Shown here: positions 31,876-44,500 of the stretch, piece after piece
How the letters are laid out: the number at the start of each line of letters is the position of its first letter
Position numbering within the stretch: position 1 is the first letter of the stretch
Source: Serripes groenlandicus
Lineage: Eukaryota > Mollusca > Bivalvia > Cardiida > Cardiidae
Direction: 5' to 3'
NCBI GenBank assembly: GCA_031761405.1
Contig: JASEVX010000005.1
Span: 37,091,198 to 37,155,197 of the forward strand
DNA length: 64,000 nt
The notes under the pieces: model-generated
What the model saw: only the letters and a program-made list of their open reading frames with translations
What the model was told of the DNA's origin: nothing
Databases searched by the model: none
Made by a program: the position numbers and the translations under genes

Positions 31876-32009
31876 CTTGTACAACAAATCTGCAAAATAC
31901 GTCATTGAAAACATCTAGGCAAAAATATGGAATCACTGCAAATGAATAGTGTATCTAAAAGTCATCTGCTGCAGTTGTGTCAAAATGTGTCTGTAAGTTG
32001 AAAAGGGTT
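31876..32009. mobile_element. TTAA MITE copy, shortened
   Basis: 'TGTACAACAAATCTGCAAAA' and 'GAAAACATCTAGGCAAAAAT' at the left, GTCATCTGCTGCAGTTGTG and GTTGAAAAGGGTTAA at the right. The central hairpin is deleted. Confidence 0.6.
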
Positions 32010-32182
32010 AAGAACTTAATTTTATTTCCCCAATATAAAAAACATCACTACAAATGGAAGATTATTATCAAAGAAAATTTGAGTTTAGACTTTCTCTTCA
32101 ATTTGCAAGCTTTTGTGTCCTGCAACAGCTCCTATTATGTGAAAACGGAAGAATAAGTAATTGTTCCTTTTCTCACATTGTT

Positions 32183-32371
32183 TTAACCCTTGCCCACATT
32201 TGAAGAACTTGCAGCAGATGACTTTGAAAAGTATATTGCTAGTATAGAGATGAAAACATTGTATAAAGATGAAATTGCTCATCATGAGAAATTTTTCCTT
32301 TTGCTACAATGTTTTCAAAAAGCGTCTGCTGCAGATGCGTCAAAATGCTTCTGTAGGTGAGTAAGAGTTAA
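32183..32371. mobile_element. TTAA MITE copy in Roco intron 5
   Basis: TTAACCCTTGCCCACATTTG to GTAGGTGAGTAAGAGTTAA, with GCAGCAGATGACTTTGAAAA, the AAATTGCTCATCATGAG core and 'GCGTCTGCTGCAGATGCG'. Confidence 0.75.
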
Positions 32372-32502
32372 CGAGACTGTTTCAGGGTTTTGGGATAAAA
32401 AATTAATATGTTAAGATGAGTTGAAAAAGTGATTGTATTAATAGAAAAACTTGGTGTATCAACATCATATTCTGCTCTACACAATAAAATGCCCATATTA
32501 CC

Positions 32503-32690
32503 TTAACCCGATCCCACATATGAAAAATCTGCAGCAGGTAACTTTTACAACATCTAGACGAAAACATGGAAAAAGTCTATTAATGCATAACTGAAATAAG
32601 TTGAATACATTGTGGCAAAAGTAAAAATTGCTCAAAAGTCATCCGCTGCAGATGATGCATCAAAATGTGTCTTTATTTGAGAAAGGTTTT
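32503..32690. mobile_element. TTAA MITE copy in Roco intron 5, right end decayed
   Basis: TTAACCCGATCCCACATATG, then AAAATCTGCAGCAGG and GTCATCCGCTGCAGATGATG, fading at 'TATTTGAGAAAGG'. Confidence 0.65.
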
Positions 32691-32815
32691 TGGTTATTTT
32701 TAGCTTTGACAAAATTCACAGCAGATATTAAATATCTTAAATATCATATGGGGTAAATGTTTTAAAAACAATTTGAGAGTTGGTGTCAACTTTTTGGTGT
32801 GGTTTTTTTCCCCAG

Positions 32816-32949
32816 ATTTGTCATGGAGCAAGGATGGAATGTTCTCGGACCATAAGGAACATTTACTCCGGCTGATGGAAAAACTTAACATCATCGCTAA
32901 ACCAGTCACCTATGGAGAACATGAGATAACTGATTCGAGGGTTCCCTGG
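32816..32949 (+). CDS. Roco protein, COR domain exon
   Basis: The acceptor is 'ttttttccccag' and the donor 'ccctgg|gtaacc'. It encodes LSWSKDGMFSDHKEHLLRLM, EKLNIIAKPV and ITDSRVPW. 'LLxLMEKLxI' is the conserved COR helix-strand preceding the 'YxxPxxL' motif. Two bases at the start complete an aspartate codon, and the end is phase 0, matching the exon at 40923. The alternative donor at 'tcgag|ggttcc' is weaker and would break phase. Confidence 0.85.
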
Positions 32950-33123
32950 GTAACCAAAATGTTTTCATCTTCTCTTATTGTAAAGTATTCAAAGCAACGT
33001 ATTGTCGTGATCATGTTTCCGTTGTTCTAAACAACTATGGCAACCCAGAGATAGAAGGCCTGTCTCTTTATCCAGTGGCAGAGAGTTTGAATCCCTTGAC
33101 TAATTGAGGTCAACTTTTTGGAT

Positions 33124-33359
33124 TATCACACACCTTTTCCAACTTGCAGATGCATTTTGACTTATCTGATGCAAACAACTTTTGAAAACATTGTGGCAAA
33201 AGGAGATTTTGCTCATAATGTAAACATTTCTCCATATTTCACAATGTCTTTCACAACTATTCAATAATTAAACTGTCACTTATAGAGATATTTCATGTTT
33301 TTACCTAGATGTTTTTGAAATTGTCTGCTGCAGATTTGCCCTAATTGGAAAAGGTTTAA
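33124..33359. mobile_element. TTAA MITE copy in Roco intron 6
   Basis: 'TCACACACCTTTTCCAACTT' to 'AATTGGAAAAGGTTTAAC', with 'ACATTGTGGCAAAAGGAG', 'ATTGTCTGCTGCAGATTTG' and the 'TAATTAAACTGTCACTTATA' spacer. The ends are diverged. Confidence 0.65.
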
Positions 33360-33385
33360 CTTTATTACACAGACATAGAGAGTGA

Positions 33386-33560
33386 TAAACCCTTTCCCAC
33401 ATACAACACATCTGTAGCAGAAGATTTAAAAGTAAAAGAGTTCAAAACATTGTTGCAATATTTTTTTCAATCATTATCTGCAATTTTCCTTTTATCACAT
33501 TATTTCAAAGTTTGTATGCTGCATAAAAGTTAAAATGTATCTGAATGTGGAAAAGGGTTG
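33386..33560. mobile_element. TTAA MITE copy in Roco intron 6
   Basis: 'ATAAACCCTTTCCCACATAC' to GAATGTGGAAAAGGGTTG, with a shortened centre. Confidence 0.6.
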
Positions 33561-33665
33561 ATTAAAGCTGCTAGAACCTGTTTCTTCTTTGATATACAAT
33601 AGACAACAATTTGAACTAAGGTCAGCTGTGTCAAAGTCAAACTATCATAATATGTTCAGAAATGT

Positions 33666-33841
33666 ATACCCTTTCCCACATGAAGATGCATTTTGATGCA
33701 TATATGTAACAGAAACCTTTTGAAAGCATTGCTTGACTCTATTGATTAATTAAACCATTGCTTATAGAGATATTCCCCTTTAATGCCTAGATGTTTTCGA
33801 AGTCGTCTGCTGAAGATCTGTTGTATGTGGGAAAGGGTTTG
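33666..33841. mobile_element. TTAA MITE copy in Roco intron 6
   Basis: 'TACCCTTTCCCACATGAAG' to 'TTGTATGTGGGAAAGGGTTT', including AGATGTTTTCGAAGTCGTCT; the left interior is reduced. Confidence 0.65.
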
Positions 33842-33875
33842 ATAACAAACTTTACATGACCCTTTCCCTAATTAT

Positions 33876-34752
33876 AATCCCCCGTTTTTTAAAAGAAGAA
33901 AGAGGGGTTATTAATTTGGGTTTTACTGTCTGTCTGTCCGTCTGTCTGTCACACTTCGTTTCCGTGCAATAACTGCCACAAATGTTAACCGGTTTTTTTC
34001 AAACTTGGTAACAAGGTTAAATGCCTTAATGGCTAGGCCAAGTTCGATCGTCATTTTCGGCGGACTTTATTCGGTGGAGTTATGGCCCCTTAATTAACAA
34101 AAAATGTTGTTTGTTGCTGTTTCCGTGCAATAACTGCCACAAATGTGAAACTTTTTTTTTTAAACTTGGTAACAAGGTTAAATGCCTTAAGGGCTAGACC
34201 AAGTTCGATCGTTACTTTCAGCGGACTTTATTCGGTGGAGTTATGGCCCCTTAATTAACCAAAAATGTCGTTTGTTGCTGTTTCTGTTCAATAACTACCA
34301 CAAATGTGAACCATTTTTTTTCAAACTTGGTAACAATCTAGGCCAAATTTGATCCTCACTTTCGCAGGACTTTATTCGGTGGAGTTATGGCCCCTTAATT
34401 AACAACAAATGTCGTTTGTTGCTGTTTCCGTGCAATAACTGCCACAAATGTGAACCGTTTTTTTTTTCAAACTTGGTAACAACGTTAAATGGCTTAAGGT
34501 CTAGGCCAAGTTCGATCGTAGCTTTCGGCGGACTTTATTCGGTGGAGTTATGGCCCCTTGATTAACACAAAATGTCGTTTGTTGCTGTTTCCGTGCAATT
34601 ACTGACACAAATGTGAACCGTTTTTTTTTTCAAGATTTGTAACAAGGTTAAATGCCTTAACAGCTAGGCCAAGTTCGAATGTCACTTTCGGCGGACTTTA
34701 TTCCTACAATATTTCCTGCAAGCGGGGGATATAAATTTCATGAATTTGCTTG
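33876..34752 (+). mobile_element. Composite repeat, AATCCCCCG family, complete
   Basis: The left end is ATAATCCCCCGTTTTTTAAA then AAGAGGGGTTAT, followed by GTCTGTCTGTCCGTC. About five units of roughly 145 bp follow ('TGCTGTTTCCGTGCAATAAC ... CGGACTTTATTCGGTGGAG'). The right end is the hairpin AAATTTCATGAATTT followed by GCTTG-TTT. The CCCCCG...CGGGGG words near the two ends mirror each other. Confidence 0.7.
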
Positions 34753-35217
34753 TTTATTATGCCAATATGATTGGAAGCCGCCAGTAGGGGGCTTCCTGTA
34801 GGAATGCCTTGAAATTTAGCACAAGGAGATATATAGACCTGCCAGTGTGATCACATATCAGGTTTTCTCTTTGTCCTTACTAAGTATATTAATTTAGATT
34901 TAAGGTAAATGACTTTTAAAACATCCCTTTTACACTCTATATAAATATGACAGTTTTACAAATTAAAAAAAAGACAAAGGCCGGTAAATTAATTGAATGT
35001 ATGTACATTTTTAGTTAAGCGAAATTCATACTGTATCTAGTCTAAACAGTAAAATAGAGAACCATTCTACTTAATTTTACCTCTCATATTTGTATACCCA
35101 TTCAATGTTTTGGGTCTTTATATCTCCACAGGAAACTCTCTCCAATATCAATATAAATTAACACTGAATCAGGTTATGACTTGATATGTTTTGCCTTAAT
35201 TTTCTCTACTTACGGTT
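34753..35217. other. Intronic DNA, nothing recognised
   Basis: AT-rich, unique-looking sequence between two mobile elements. No exon is supported. Confidence 0.4.
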
Positions 35218-37423
35218 TTAACCCTTTCCCACATATATAACATATATACCCTGACTGTCCTCTGCAACAGACGACTTTTGAAATAATGGAGGCAAAAGGT
35301 GAAATTGCTCATAATAAGCTTATTTGTTCTCCATTTACTGTTTTAACTATTTCCCACATACGAGTATATACCCTTTCTGAGCCTCTGCAGCAGACGACTT
35401 TTGAAAGAAAGGTGAAATTTGCTCCATTTGCCACAATAATTTCAACTCTTTTCAATTATCTTACCATCATTTATAGAGATGTTCTATGTTTTGAACTTGA
35501 TGATTTCAAAGTCTGTCAGGTTCAACATCATTGAAATCAATGTGGCAAAAGAAGAAATTTCTCATAATGAGCAATGTTTGCATTTGCCACAATAATTTCA
35601 ACACTTTTTAGCTCGACTATTCGAAGAATATGAGAGCTTTACTACTCGCCCCGGCGTCGGCGTCTCCGTCGGCGTCCGGTTAAAGTTTTAAGGCAAGTTG
35701 GAATTTTCATTCATAAGTATTTGTGCTATGGCTTTCGTGTTTGGAATATAGTTACATCTTATACCTTTCTTCACATTGAATGCTGAAGTTGCTGATTGTG
35801 ACCTTCTTTTTGGGGTAGAAAACATGATTTTCGGTGGTTAAAGTTTTAGGGCAAGTTCGAATCATATTTGGAATATAATTACATCTAATACGTTTCTTCA
35901 TATTGTATGCTAAAGATGCTGAGCGTGACCATCTTTTTGCGGAAAAAAGACATGATTTTGGGTGGTTAAGTTTTAGGGCAAGTTGGCATTTTCATTTAAT
36001 TTTTTAATTTTTCTCAATAAGTACTTGTGTTAGGGCTTTCATATTTGGAATATAATTACATATAATACTTTTCTTCATATTGTATGCTGAAAATTCTGAG
36101 TGTGACCTTCTTTTTGGGGTAAAAGACATGATTTTGGCCGGTTAAAGTTTTAGGGCAAGTTGGAATTATTTTTTATATTTTCATTTTTTCTCAATAAGTA
36201 CTTATGCTAGGACTTTTATATTTGGAATATAATTACATCTAATACGTTTCTTCATATTGTATGCTGAAGATTCTGAGTGTGACCTTCTTTTTGGGGTAAA
36301 AGACATGATTTTGACAGGTTAAAGTTTTAGTGCAAGTTGGCATTTTCATTTAATTTTTTAATTTTTCTCATTAAGTATTTGTGCTAGGGCTTTCATATTT
36401 AGAATATAGTTACATCTTATACCTTTCTTCACATTGAATGCTGAAGATGCTGAGTGTGACCTTTTTGCGGTAAAAAACATGATTTTAGGTGGTTAAAGTT
36501 TTAAGCCAATTAGGAATTTTCATTTTTTATATTTTCATTTTTTCTCAATAAGTACTTGTGGTAGGGCTTTCATATTTGGAATATAATTACATCTCATACA
36601 TTTCTTCATATTGTATACTGAAGATGCTGAGTGTGACCTTCTTTTTGCGGTAAAAGACATGATTTTGGTTGGTAAAAGTTTTAGGGCAAGTTGGCATTTT
36701 CATTTAATTTTTTAATTTTTCTCAATAAGTACTTGTGTTAGGGCTTTCATATTTGGAATGTAATTACATATAATACCTTTCTTCACATCGTATGTTCAAG
36801 GTGCTGAGTGTGACTTTTTGAGAGTAAAAAACATGGTTTTTGTTTGATTTTGAGAATTTGAGATAAATTCATAATTTTTGGTTACGTTCCTTTCTAATTG
36901 TGATCATTCATTTATCAAATATAATTCTTCAAAATATCAAATGGGTTTTGGTGTCAAACATTTGGAAAACTTTTTTTTAAGATTTTGCTATTTTTGGATC
37001 GGTCAGTTTTAACATTTGCGTTTAGCTCAATGTTAAAGGTTCATCATTCAAGTCACTTCATACTTCACGCATTTGTTAAGGACCATCGTACAATTAGGTT
37101 AGATAACTCCATTGTATCCTAAATATGGAGTTATGGCCCTTGATTGACTTAGGAAATTTTATTTTTAAATTATATATATTTAAATGTATGTATCTATTCA
37201 GTTGCTTTTACATATAGAGTATATAATATGATTTAATAGTACTTAAGTGCAATATAATGAAATAGTGCTTTATGTGAATAAGCGGCATATAGTCGAGCGC
37301 GCTGTCCTCCGACAGTTCTTGTTAATTATCATACTATCATTTATAGAGATTTTTTATATTTTGTACTTGATAATTATAACGTCATCTGCTGCAGATTTGT
37401 TTTATGTGGGAAATGGTTAAACC
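35218..37423. mobile_element. Clustered TTAA MITEs split by a family B element
   Basis: TTAACCCTTTCCCACATATA (35218), a second left end 'TTTAACTATTTCCCACATAC' (35341) and a third core near 35540 precede the family B insertion at 35610. The MITE resumes after it as 'TTATCATACTATCATTTATA' and 'GTCATCTGCTGCAGATTTGT', ending TATGTGGGAAATGGTTAA. Confidence 0.65.
35610..37321 (+). mobile_element. Family B composite repeat without nested insertions
   Basis: 'CTTTTT|AGCTCGACTATTCGAAG' at the left. About eight units of roughly 165-185 bp follow ('ATTTTTCTCAATAAGTACTT ... GAAGATGCTGAGTGTGACC'). The right end is the GCTGTCCTCCGACAG hairpin then TTCTTG-TTAA. It serves as the empty-site reference for 27729-31316. 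Confidence 0.8.
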
Positions 37424-37763
37424 CTTATCCACTAGCATGACTTACCGATACAAACCCAAAGTAGATTTTCTGTGAAACATTATTTGACAAAAGAATATAA
37501 CGGCGTGTCTTCAATACAAATAGTTGATTGTTTTTGGTACAAATAGAAATTTATCATAACCTCTTGTCCATTTATCTTTAGTATTAGTCTTATATATCAC
37601 TTTTCATGATCAGTTTAACACTAGATCATCTCATTCACTTAAAACACAGACCCTTCCAGGTTAAATATCCTACATAATACTAAAATCATCAAATACTGAT
37701 ATCTGCATTACTAACAACAGATTAAATTTTTCTAATGTTTGTGGATTTAAATGTACTTTTTTT

Positions 37764-40159
37764 AGCTCACCAATGCACGAAGTGCAAGGTGAGCTTTTGT
37801 GATCGCTCACCGTCCGTCGTCGTTGTCGTCGTCCGTCCGTTTACATTTTCCTACAAACGACTTCTCCTCCTACAACCAATTAACCAAATTCAAAATAATT
37901 TTACAGGATTGTTCCTTGGGTGAATCTCTTTCAAACTTGTTCAAAGAATTCTATTCCATGCAGAACTTTGGCTGCCACGGCAACAACAAAGGGGAAATTA
38001 ACCAAAATTTCTTGTCTGAAAGTAGAAGGCCCATGCCTTTGATATTTTGTATGTAGCATCATCAAGCGAAACTCTACCAAGATTGTTCAAATTATAGCCC
38101 TGGGGTCAAAAATGACCCCTCCCCGGGGGTCACTTGTTTAACATAGACTCATATAGGGGAATTTTTTTAAAAATCTTCTTGTCTAAAAGTAGAAGGCCCA
38201 TGCCTTTGATATTTGGTATGTAGCATCATCTAGTGAACTTCTACCAAAATTGTTCAAATTATAGCCCTGGGGTCAAAAATGACCCCTCCCAGGGGGTCAC
38301 TTGTTTAACAAAGGCTCATATAGGGGAAAAACTTTAAAAATCTTCTTGTCTAAAAGTAGAAGGCCCATGCCTTTGATATTTGGTATGTAGCATCATCTAG
38401 TAAACCTCTACCAAGATTGTTCAAATTATATCCCTGGGGTCAAAATTTACCCCTCCCCAGGGGTCACTTGTTTTACATAGACTCATATAGGGAAAAAACT
38501 AAAAAGTCTTCTTGTCTAAAAGATATTTGGTATGTAGCATCATCTAGTGGACCTCTACCAAGCTTGTTCAAATTTTAGCCCTGGGGTCAAAATGACCCCA
38601 TTCCGGGGGGTCACTTGTTTTCATAGACTCATATACGGAAACAACTTTAAAAATCTTCTTGTCTAAAAGTAGAAGGCCAAGCCTTTGATATTTGGTATGT
38701 AGCATCATTGTGGACCTCTATCAAGATTGTTCAAATTATAACCCTGGGGTCAAAAATGACCCCTCCCCGGGGGTCATTTGTTCTCCAAAGACTCATAGAG
38801 ATTTTTTTTTAAAAATCTTCTTTTCTAAAAGAAGAAGTCCCAACCTTTGATATTTGGTATGTAGCATCATCTAGTGAACCTCTACCAAGATTGTTCAAAT
38901 TATAGCCCTGGGGTCAAAAGTGACCCCTCCCCGGGGGTCACTTGTTTAACATAGACTCATATAGGGGAAAAACTTTAAAAATCTTCTTGTCTAAAAGTAG
39001 AAGGCCCATGCCTTTGATATTTGGTATGTAGCATCATCTAGTGAAGCTCTACCAAGATTGTTCAAATTATAGCCCTGGGGTCAAAAATGACCCCTCCCCC
39101 AGGGGTCACTTGTTTTACATAGACTCATATAGGGGAAAAACTTTAAAAATCTTCTTGTCTAAAAGTAGAGGGCCCAGGCTTTTGATATTTGGTATGTAGC
39201 ATCATCTAGTGGACCTTTACCAAGATTGTTCAAACTATAGCCCTAGGGTCAAAATGACCCCTTCCCTGGGGTCTATTGTTTTACATAGACTCATATAGAG
39301 AAAAAACTTCAAAAATCTTCTTGTCTAAAAGTAGAAGCCCTAGGCCTTTGATATTTGGTATGTAGCATCATCTAGTGGACCTCTACCTAGATTGTTCAAA
39401 TATTAGCCCTGGGTTCAAAATTTACCCCTCCTCAGGGGTCACTTGTTTTACATAGACTCATATAGGGAAAAAACTAGTCTAGTAAAAAAGTCTTCTTGTC
39501 TAAAAGATATTTGGTATGTAGCATCATCTAGTGGACCTCTACCAAGCTTGTTCAAATTATAGCCCTGGGGGTCACTTGTTTTCATAGACTCATATACTCA
39601 TATATGGAAACAACTTTAAAAATCTTCTTGTCTAAAAGTAGAAGGCCAAGGCCTTTGATATTTGGTATGTAGCATCATTGTGGACCTCTACCAAGATTGT
39701 TCAAATTATAACCCTGGGATCAAAAATGACCCCTCCCTGGGGTCACTTGTTCTCCAAAGACTCATAGAGAATTTGTTTTAAAAATCTTCTTGTCTAAAAG
39801 TAGAGGTCCCAACCTTTGATATTTGGTATGTAGCATCATCTAGTGGACCTCTAGCAAGATTGTTAAAATTATAGCCATGGGTTCAAAAATGACCCCATCC
39901 CAGGGGTCCTTTGTTTTACATAGACTCATTTAGGGGAAAAACTTAAAAAAAGTAGGGGGCCCTGGCCTTTGATATTTGGTATGTAGCATTATCTAGTGGA
40001 CCTCGACCAACTATGTTCCAATTATAGCCATGGGATAAAAAATGACCCCTCCCCGGGGGTCACTTGTTTTTCATAGACTCATATAGGGGAAAGAACACTG
40101 AAAACTTTTTAAGTTTAATTAGATCAGGTGAGCGATATAGGACCATCATGGTCCTCTTG
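37764..40159 (+). mobile_element. Family A composite repeat with CCCTGGGGTCAAAA units
   Basis: 'TTTTTTT|AGCTCACCAATGCACG' at the left with GTCGTCGTCCGTCCG. About eleven tandem units of roughly 180-190 bp follow ('GATATTTGGTATGTAGCATC ... AAAATGACCCCTCCCCGGGG'). The right end is AGGACCATCATGGTCCT CTTG-TTT. Its hairpin stem differs from that of other A elements (GGACCAT against GGGCCAT), with compensating changes on both arms. Confidence 0.8.
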
Positions 40160-40922
40160 TTTTATTTCTTCATGTGCAACGAAATATTGCGGCTTCTTTT
40201 TTATGCTTTGCGTCAAACATTCGTCTTGTATTTAGTTTCTTCCACTTTGAAAACATGTAAGAGATAAAACGATTTTTAATTGACAGTACAATTTAGTTGC
40301 AAACATGAACCGCTTCCTACATATATGACTTTTGAAGACATTGTGAGCAATTTCTCCTTTTGCCACCCAGCTTTCAATTCTACTCAATAATACTTACATT
40401 CAAAGAAATTTTGCATATTTTGGCCTTTATTATTTTAAAGTTGACTACTACAGATTTGCTGTATGTTGGAAAGGAAGAAGGCATAAGGACAACATTTCTT
40501 GTTTGGAGTATTTCCTTTTCCTATAATATTTGTTGACTATAGAGGTGAAATTAGTCATACCTTAGGACGCTGGCATATTCGCCACTATATTCATCTCTGT
40601 GTTTTAATCTATGAAGCGCCAGTTGACGTGACTTTTGCACTTTTTAAATATGATTAAATTTGTTGTCTGATTGTATTTAACTGGTTGATTTTCCCAGAAT
40701 TTTCCAACCGGATTTCAAATTGTTTAATATGTTTTGCCAACACTACTTCGTTGGGTGATTTTTCCATGTGTCTACGACTTGGTATGTAAATGAATATTTG
40801 TTAATGTTCAGTCTGCAGTAGCATTTTTTTTAGTTTATATGCATTCCCTCTGGTTATACTGTTAGACTCCATTTCAAACATCAGTGTGAAGAAAGAGGAT
40901 CTATTTGTAATTTTTGTTTTAG
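40160..40922. other. Intron with one decayed MITE
   Basis: 40309-40470 is a degenerate TTAA MITE ('TTCCTACATATATGACTTTT', 'AGCAATTTCTCCTTTTGCCA', 'GTATGTTGGAAAGG'). The remainder, up to the acceptor 'ttttgttttag', shows nothing recognisable. Confidence 0.5.
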
Positions 40923-41538
40923 ATTTCAGAGGGAAGTTATTTTACACCATGTATGTTGAAGGAGAAGACCCCAATATCTCTGTTAGATACTAAACAAATA
41001 ACCGGTTCGAATTCCACACTCAGACTGTGTTACACGTTTGTCTCTGGATTGGATTCTCAGGCTTCAGGTTTCGTTCCTCCAGCCATCTTTCACAGACTTA
41101 TTGCTGCATGCATGTCAACGTGGAAGCCAAGAGTGACTAATACAAAAACCCTTCTTTTTTGTGACTCTGGAGTGTTTGATTTAGACTCGTCACGTATTCA
41201 CACATTGACGCTGTATCTGCGAGATAATTTCATACAGATGTGGGTGACGTCATATAGCCAAAATCAGCCAAATCACAACATAAAAGCCAGAGAACAAGTG
41301 GAGTGCTTCCTACACAAATTGTATTCAAATTGTTCCAAAATGGATATGAAGACTTACATAAAGTGTCCTAGAACGGATTGCTGTAGCAGTGATGGGATGA
41401 TTGAATTGTCATTGTTGACCTATAATCTTGAATACTGTTGTTCAATGCACGAGGATGAATCGGCAGATAAGGATCATCGAATACTTTCTGCGGATGTTCT
41501 GTGTAATTGGACCGTCGTCGACAGACCAATAGAAGATG
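40923..41538 (+). CDS. Roco protein, C-terminal COR exon (205 codons)
   Basis: The acceptor is 'tttttgttttag' and the donor 'gaagatg|gtaagc'. The exon opens with ISEGSYFTPCMLKEKTPISL. The Y(F/Y)xPxxL motif starts the C-terminal half of COR. The rest contains LCYTFVSGLDSQASGFVPPA and 'IFHRLIAACM', a typical 'GFxPxGLFxRLxxxxxx' segment, then alternating strands. It is by far the largest open segment outside satellites. It enters in phase 0 and leaves with one base that completes the glycine codon begun at 56985, across a 15.4-kb intron. Confidence 0.92.
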
Positions 41539-41554
41539 GTAAGCAGAGACTTAC

Positions 41555-44500
41555 TTAACCCTTTCCCACATACATCAAATCCGCAGTAGACTACTTTTAA
41601 CCCTTACTCACATACATCAAATCCGCAGCAGACTACTTTTAACCCTTACTCACATACATCAAATCTGCAGTAGACTACTGTTAACTCTTACCCACATACA
41701 TCAAATCTGCAGCAGACTACTTTTAACCCTTACCCACATACATCAAATCTGCAGCAGACTACTTTTAACCCTTACCCACATACATCAAATCCGCAGCAGA
41801 CTACTTTTAACCCTTAGCCACATACATCAAATCTGCATTAGACTACTTTTAACCCTTTCCCACATACATCAAATCTGCATTAGACTACTTTTAACCCTTT
41901 CCCACATACATCAAATCTGCAGCAGACTACTTTTAACCCTTAGCCACATACATCAAATCTGCATTAGACTACTTTTAACTCTTACCCACATACATCAAAT
42001 CTGCAGCAGACTACTATTAACTCTTACCCACATACATCAAATCTGCAGTAGACTACTTTTAACTCTTACCCACATACATCAAATCCGCAGCAGACTACTT
42101 TTAACCCTTACTCACATACATCAAATCTGCAGCAGACTACTGTTAACTCTTACCCACATACATCAAATCTGCAGTAGACTACTTTTAACTCTTACCCACA
42201 TACATCAAATCTGCAGCAGACTACTTTTAACCTTACCCATGTATATCAAATCTGCAGCAGACTACTTTTAACCCTTTCCCACATACATCAAATCTGCAGT
42301 AGACTACTGTTAACTCTTACCCACATACATCAAATCCGCAGCAGACTACTTTTAACCCTTACCCACATACATCAAATCTGGAGTAGACTACTTTTAACCT
42401 TACCCACATACATCAAATCTGCAGTAGACTACTTTTAACTCTTACCCACATACATTAAATCTGCAGTAGACTACTTTTAACCCTTACCCACATACATCAA
42501 ATCTGCAGCAGACTACTTTTAACCATTACCCACATACATCAAATCCGCAGCAGACTACTTTTAACCCTTACCCACATACATCAAATCCGCAGCAGACTAC
42601 TTTTAACCCTTTCCCACATACATCAAATCTGCAGTAGACTACTGTTAACTCTTACCCACATACATCAAATCTGCAGCAGACTACTTTTAACCCTTACTCA
42701 CATACATCAAATCTGCAGCAGACTACTTTTAACCCTTACCCACATACATCAAATCTGCAGTAGACTACTGTTAACTCTCACCCACATACATCAAATCCGC
42801 AGCAGACTACTTTTAACCCTTTCCCACATACATCAAATCTGCAGTAGACTACTGTTAACTCTTTCCCACATACATCAAATCCGCAGCAGACTACTTTTAA
42901 CTCTTACCCACATACATCAAATCTGCAGCAGACTACTTTTAACTCTTACCCACATACATCAAATCTGCAGCAGACTACTTTTAACCCTTTCCCACATACA
43001 TCAAATCCGCAGCAGACTACTTTTAACCCTTAGCCACATACATCAAATCTGCATTAGACTACTTTTAACCCTTAGCCACATACATCAAATCTGCAGCAGA
43101 CTACTTTTAACCTTACCCATGTATATCAAATCTGCAGCAGACTACTGTTAACTCTTACCCACATACATCAAATCTGCAGCAGACTACTTTTAACCCTTAG
43201 CCACATACATCAAATCTGCAGCAGACTACTTTTAACCTTACCCATGTATATCAAATCTGCAGCAGACTACTGTTAACTCTTACCCACATACATCAAATCT
43301 GCAGTAGACTACTTTTAACTCTTACCCACATACATTAAATCTGCAGTAGACTACTTTTAACCATTACCCACATACATCAAATCCGCAGCAGACTACTTTT
43401 AACCCTTACCCACATACATCAAATCCGCAGCAGACTACTTTTAACCCTTTCCCACATACATCAAATCTGCAGTAGACTACTGTTAACTCTTACCCACATA
43501 CATCAAATCTGCAGCAGACTACTTTTAACCCTTACCCACATACATCAAATCCGCAGCAGACTGCTTTTAACCTTTTCCCACATACATCAAATCTGCAGTA
43601 GACTACTGTTAACTCTTACCCACATACATCAAATCCGCAGCAGACTACTTTTAACCCTTACTCACATACATCAAATCTGCAGCAGACTACTTTTAACCCT
43701 TATCCACATACATCAAATCTGCAGTAGACTACTGTTAACTCTTACCCACATACATCAAATCTGCAGTAGACTACTTATAACCCTTACCCACATACATCAA
43801 ATCTGGAGTAGACTACTTTTAACCTTACCCACATACATCAAATCTGCAGTAGACTACTTTTAACTCTTACCCACATACATTAAATCTGCAGTAGACTACT
43901 TTTAACCCTTACCCACATACATCAAATCTGCAGCAGACTACTTTTAACCATTACCCACATACATCAAATCCGCAGCAGACTACTTTTAACCCTTACCCAC
44001 ATACATCAAATCCGCAGCAGACTACTTTTAACCCTTTCCCACATACATCAAATCTGCAGTAGACTACTGTTAACTCTTACCCACATACATCAAATCTGCA
44101 GCAGACTACTTTTAACCCTTACTCACATACATCAAATCTGCAGCAGACTACTTTTAACCCTTACCCACATACATCAAATCTGCAGTAGACTACTGTTAAC
44201 TCTTACCCACATACATCAAATCCGCAGCAAACTACTTTTAATCCTTTCCCACATACATCAAATCTGCAGTAGACTACTGTTAACTCTTTCCCACATACAT
44301 CAAATCTGCAGTAGACTACTTTTAACCTTTTCCCACATACATCAAATCTGCAGTAGACTACTGTTAACCCTTACCCACATACATCAAATCTGCAGCAGAC
44401 TACTTTTAACCCTTATCCACATATATCAAATCTGCATTAGACTACTTTTAACTCTTACCCACATACATCAAATCTGCAGCAGACTACTTTTAACCGTTTC

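Noticed and set aside
32949..32951. Alternative splice donor at 'tcgag|ggttcc' for the COR exon ending 32949
   Set aside because: It would leave phase 2, which does not fit the phase 0 exon at 40923; the 'tgg|gtaacc' donor does.
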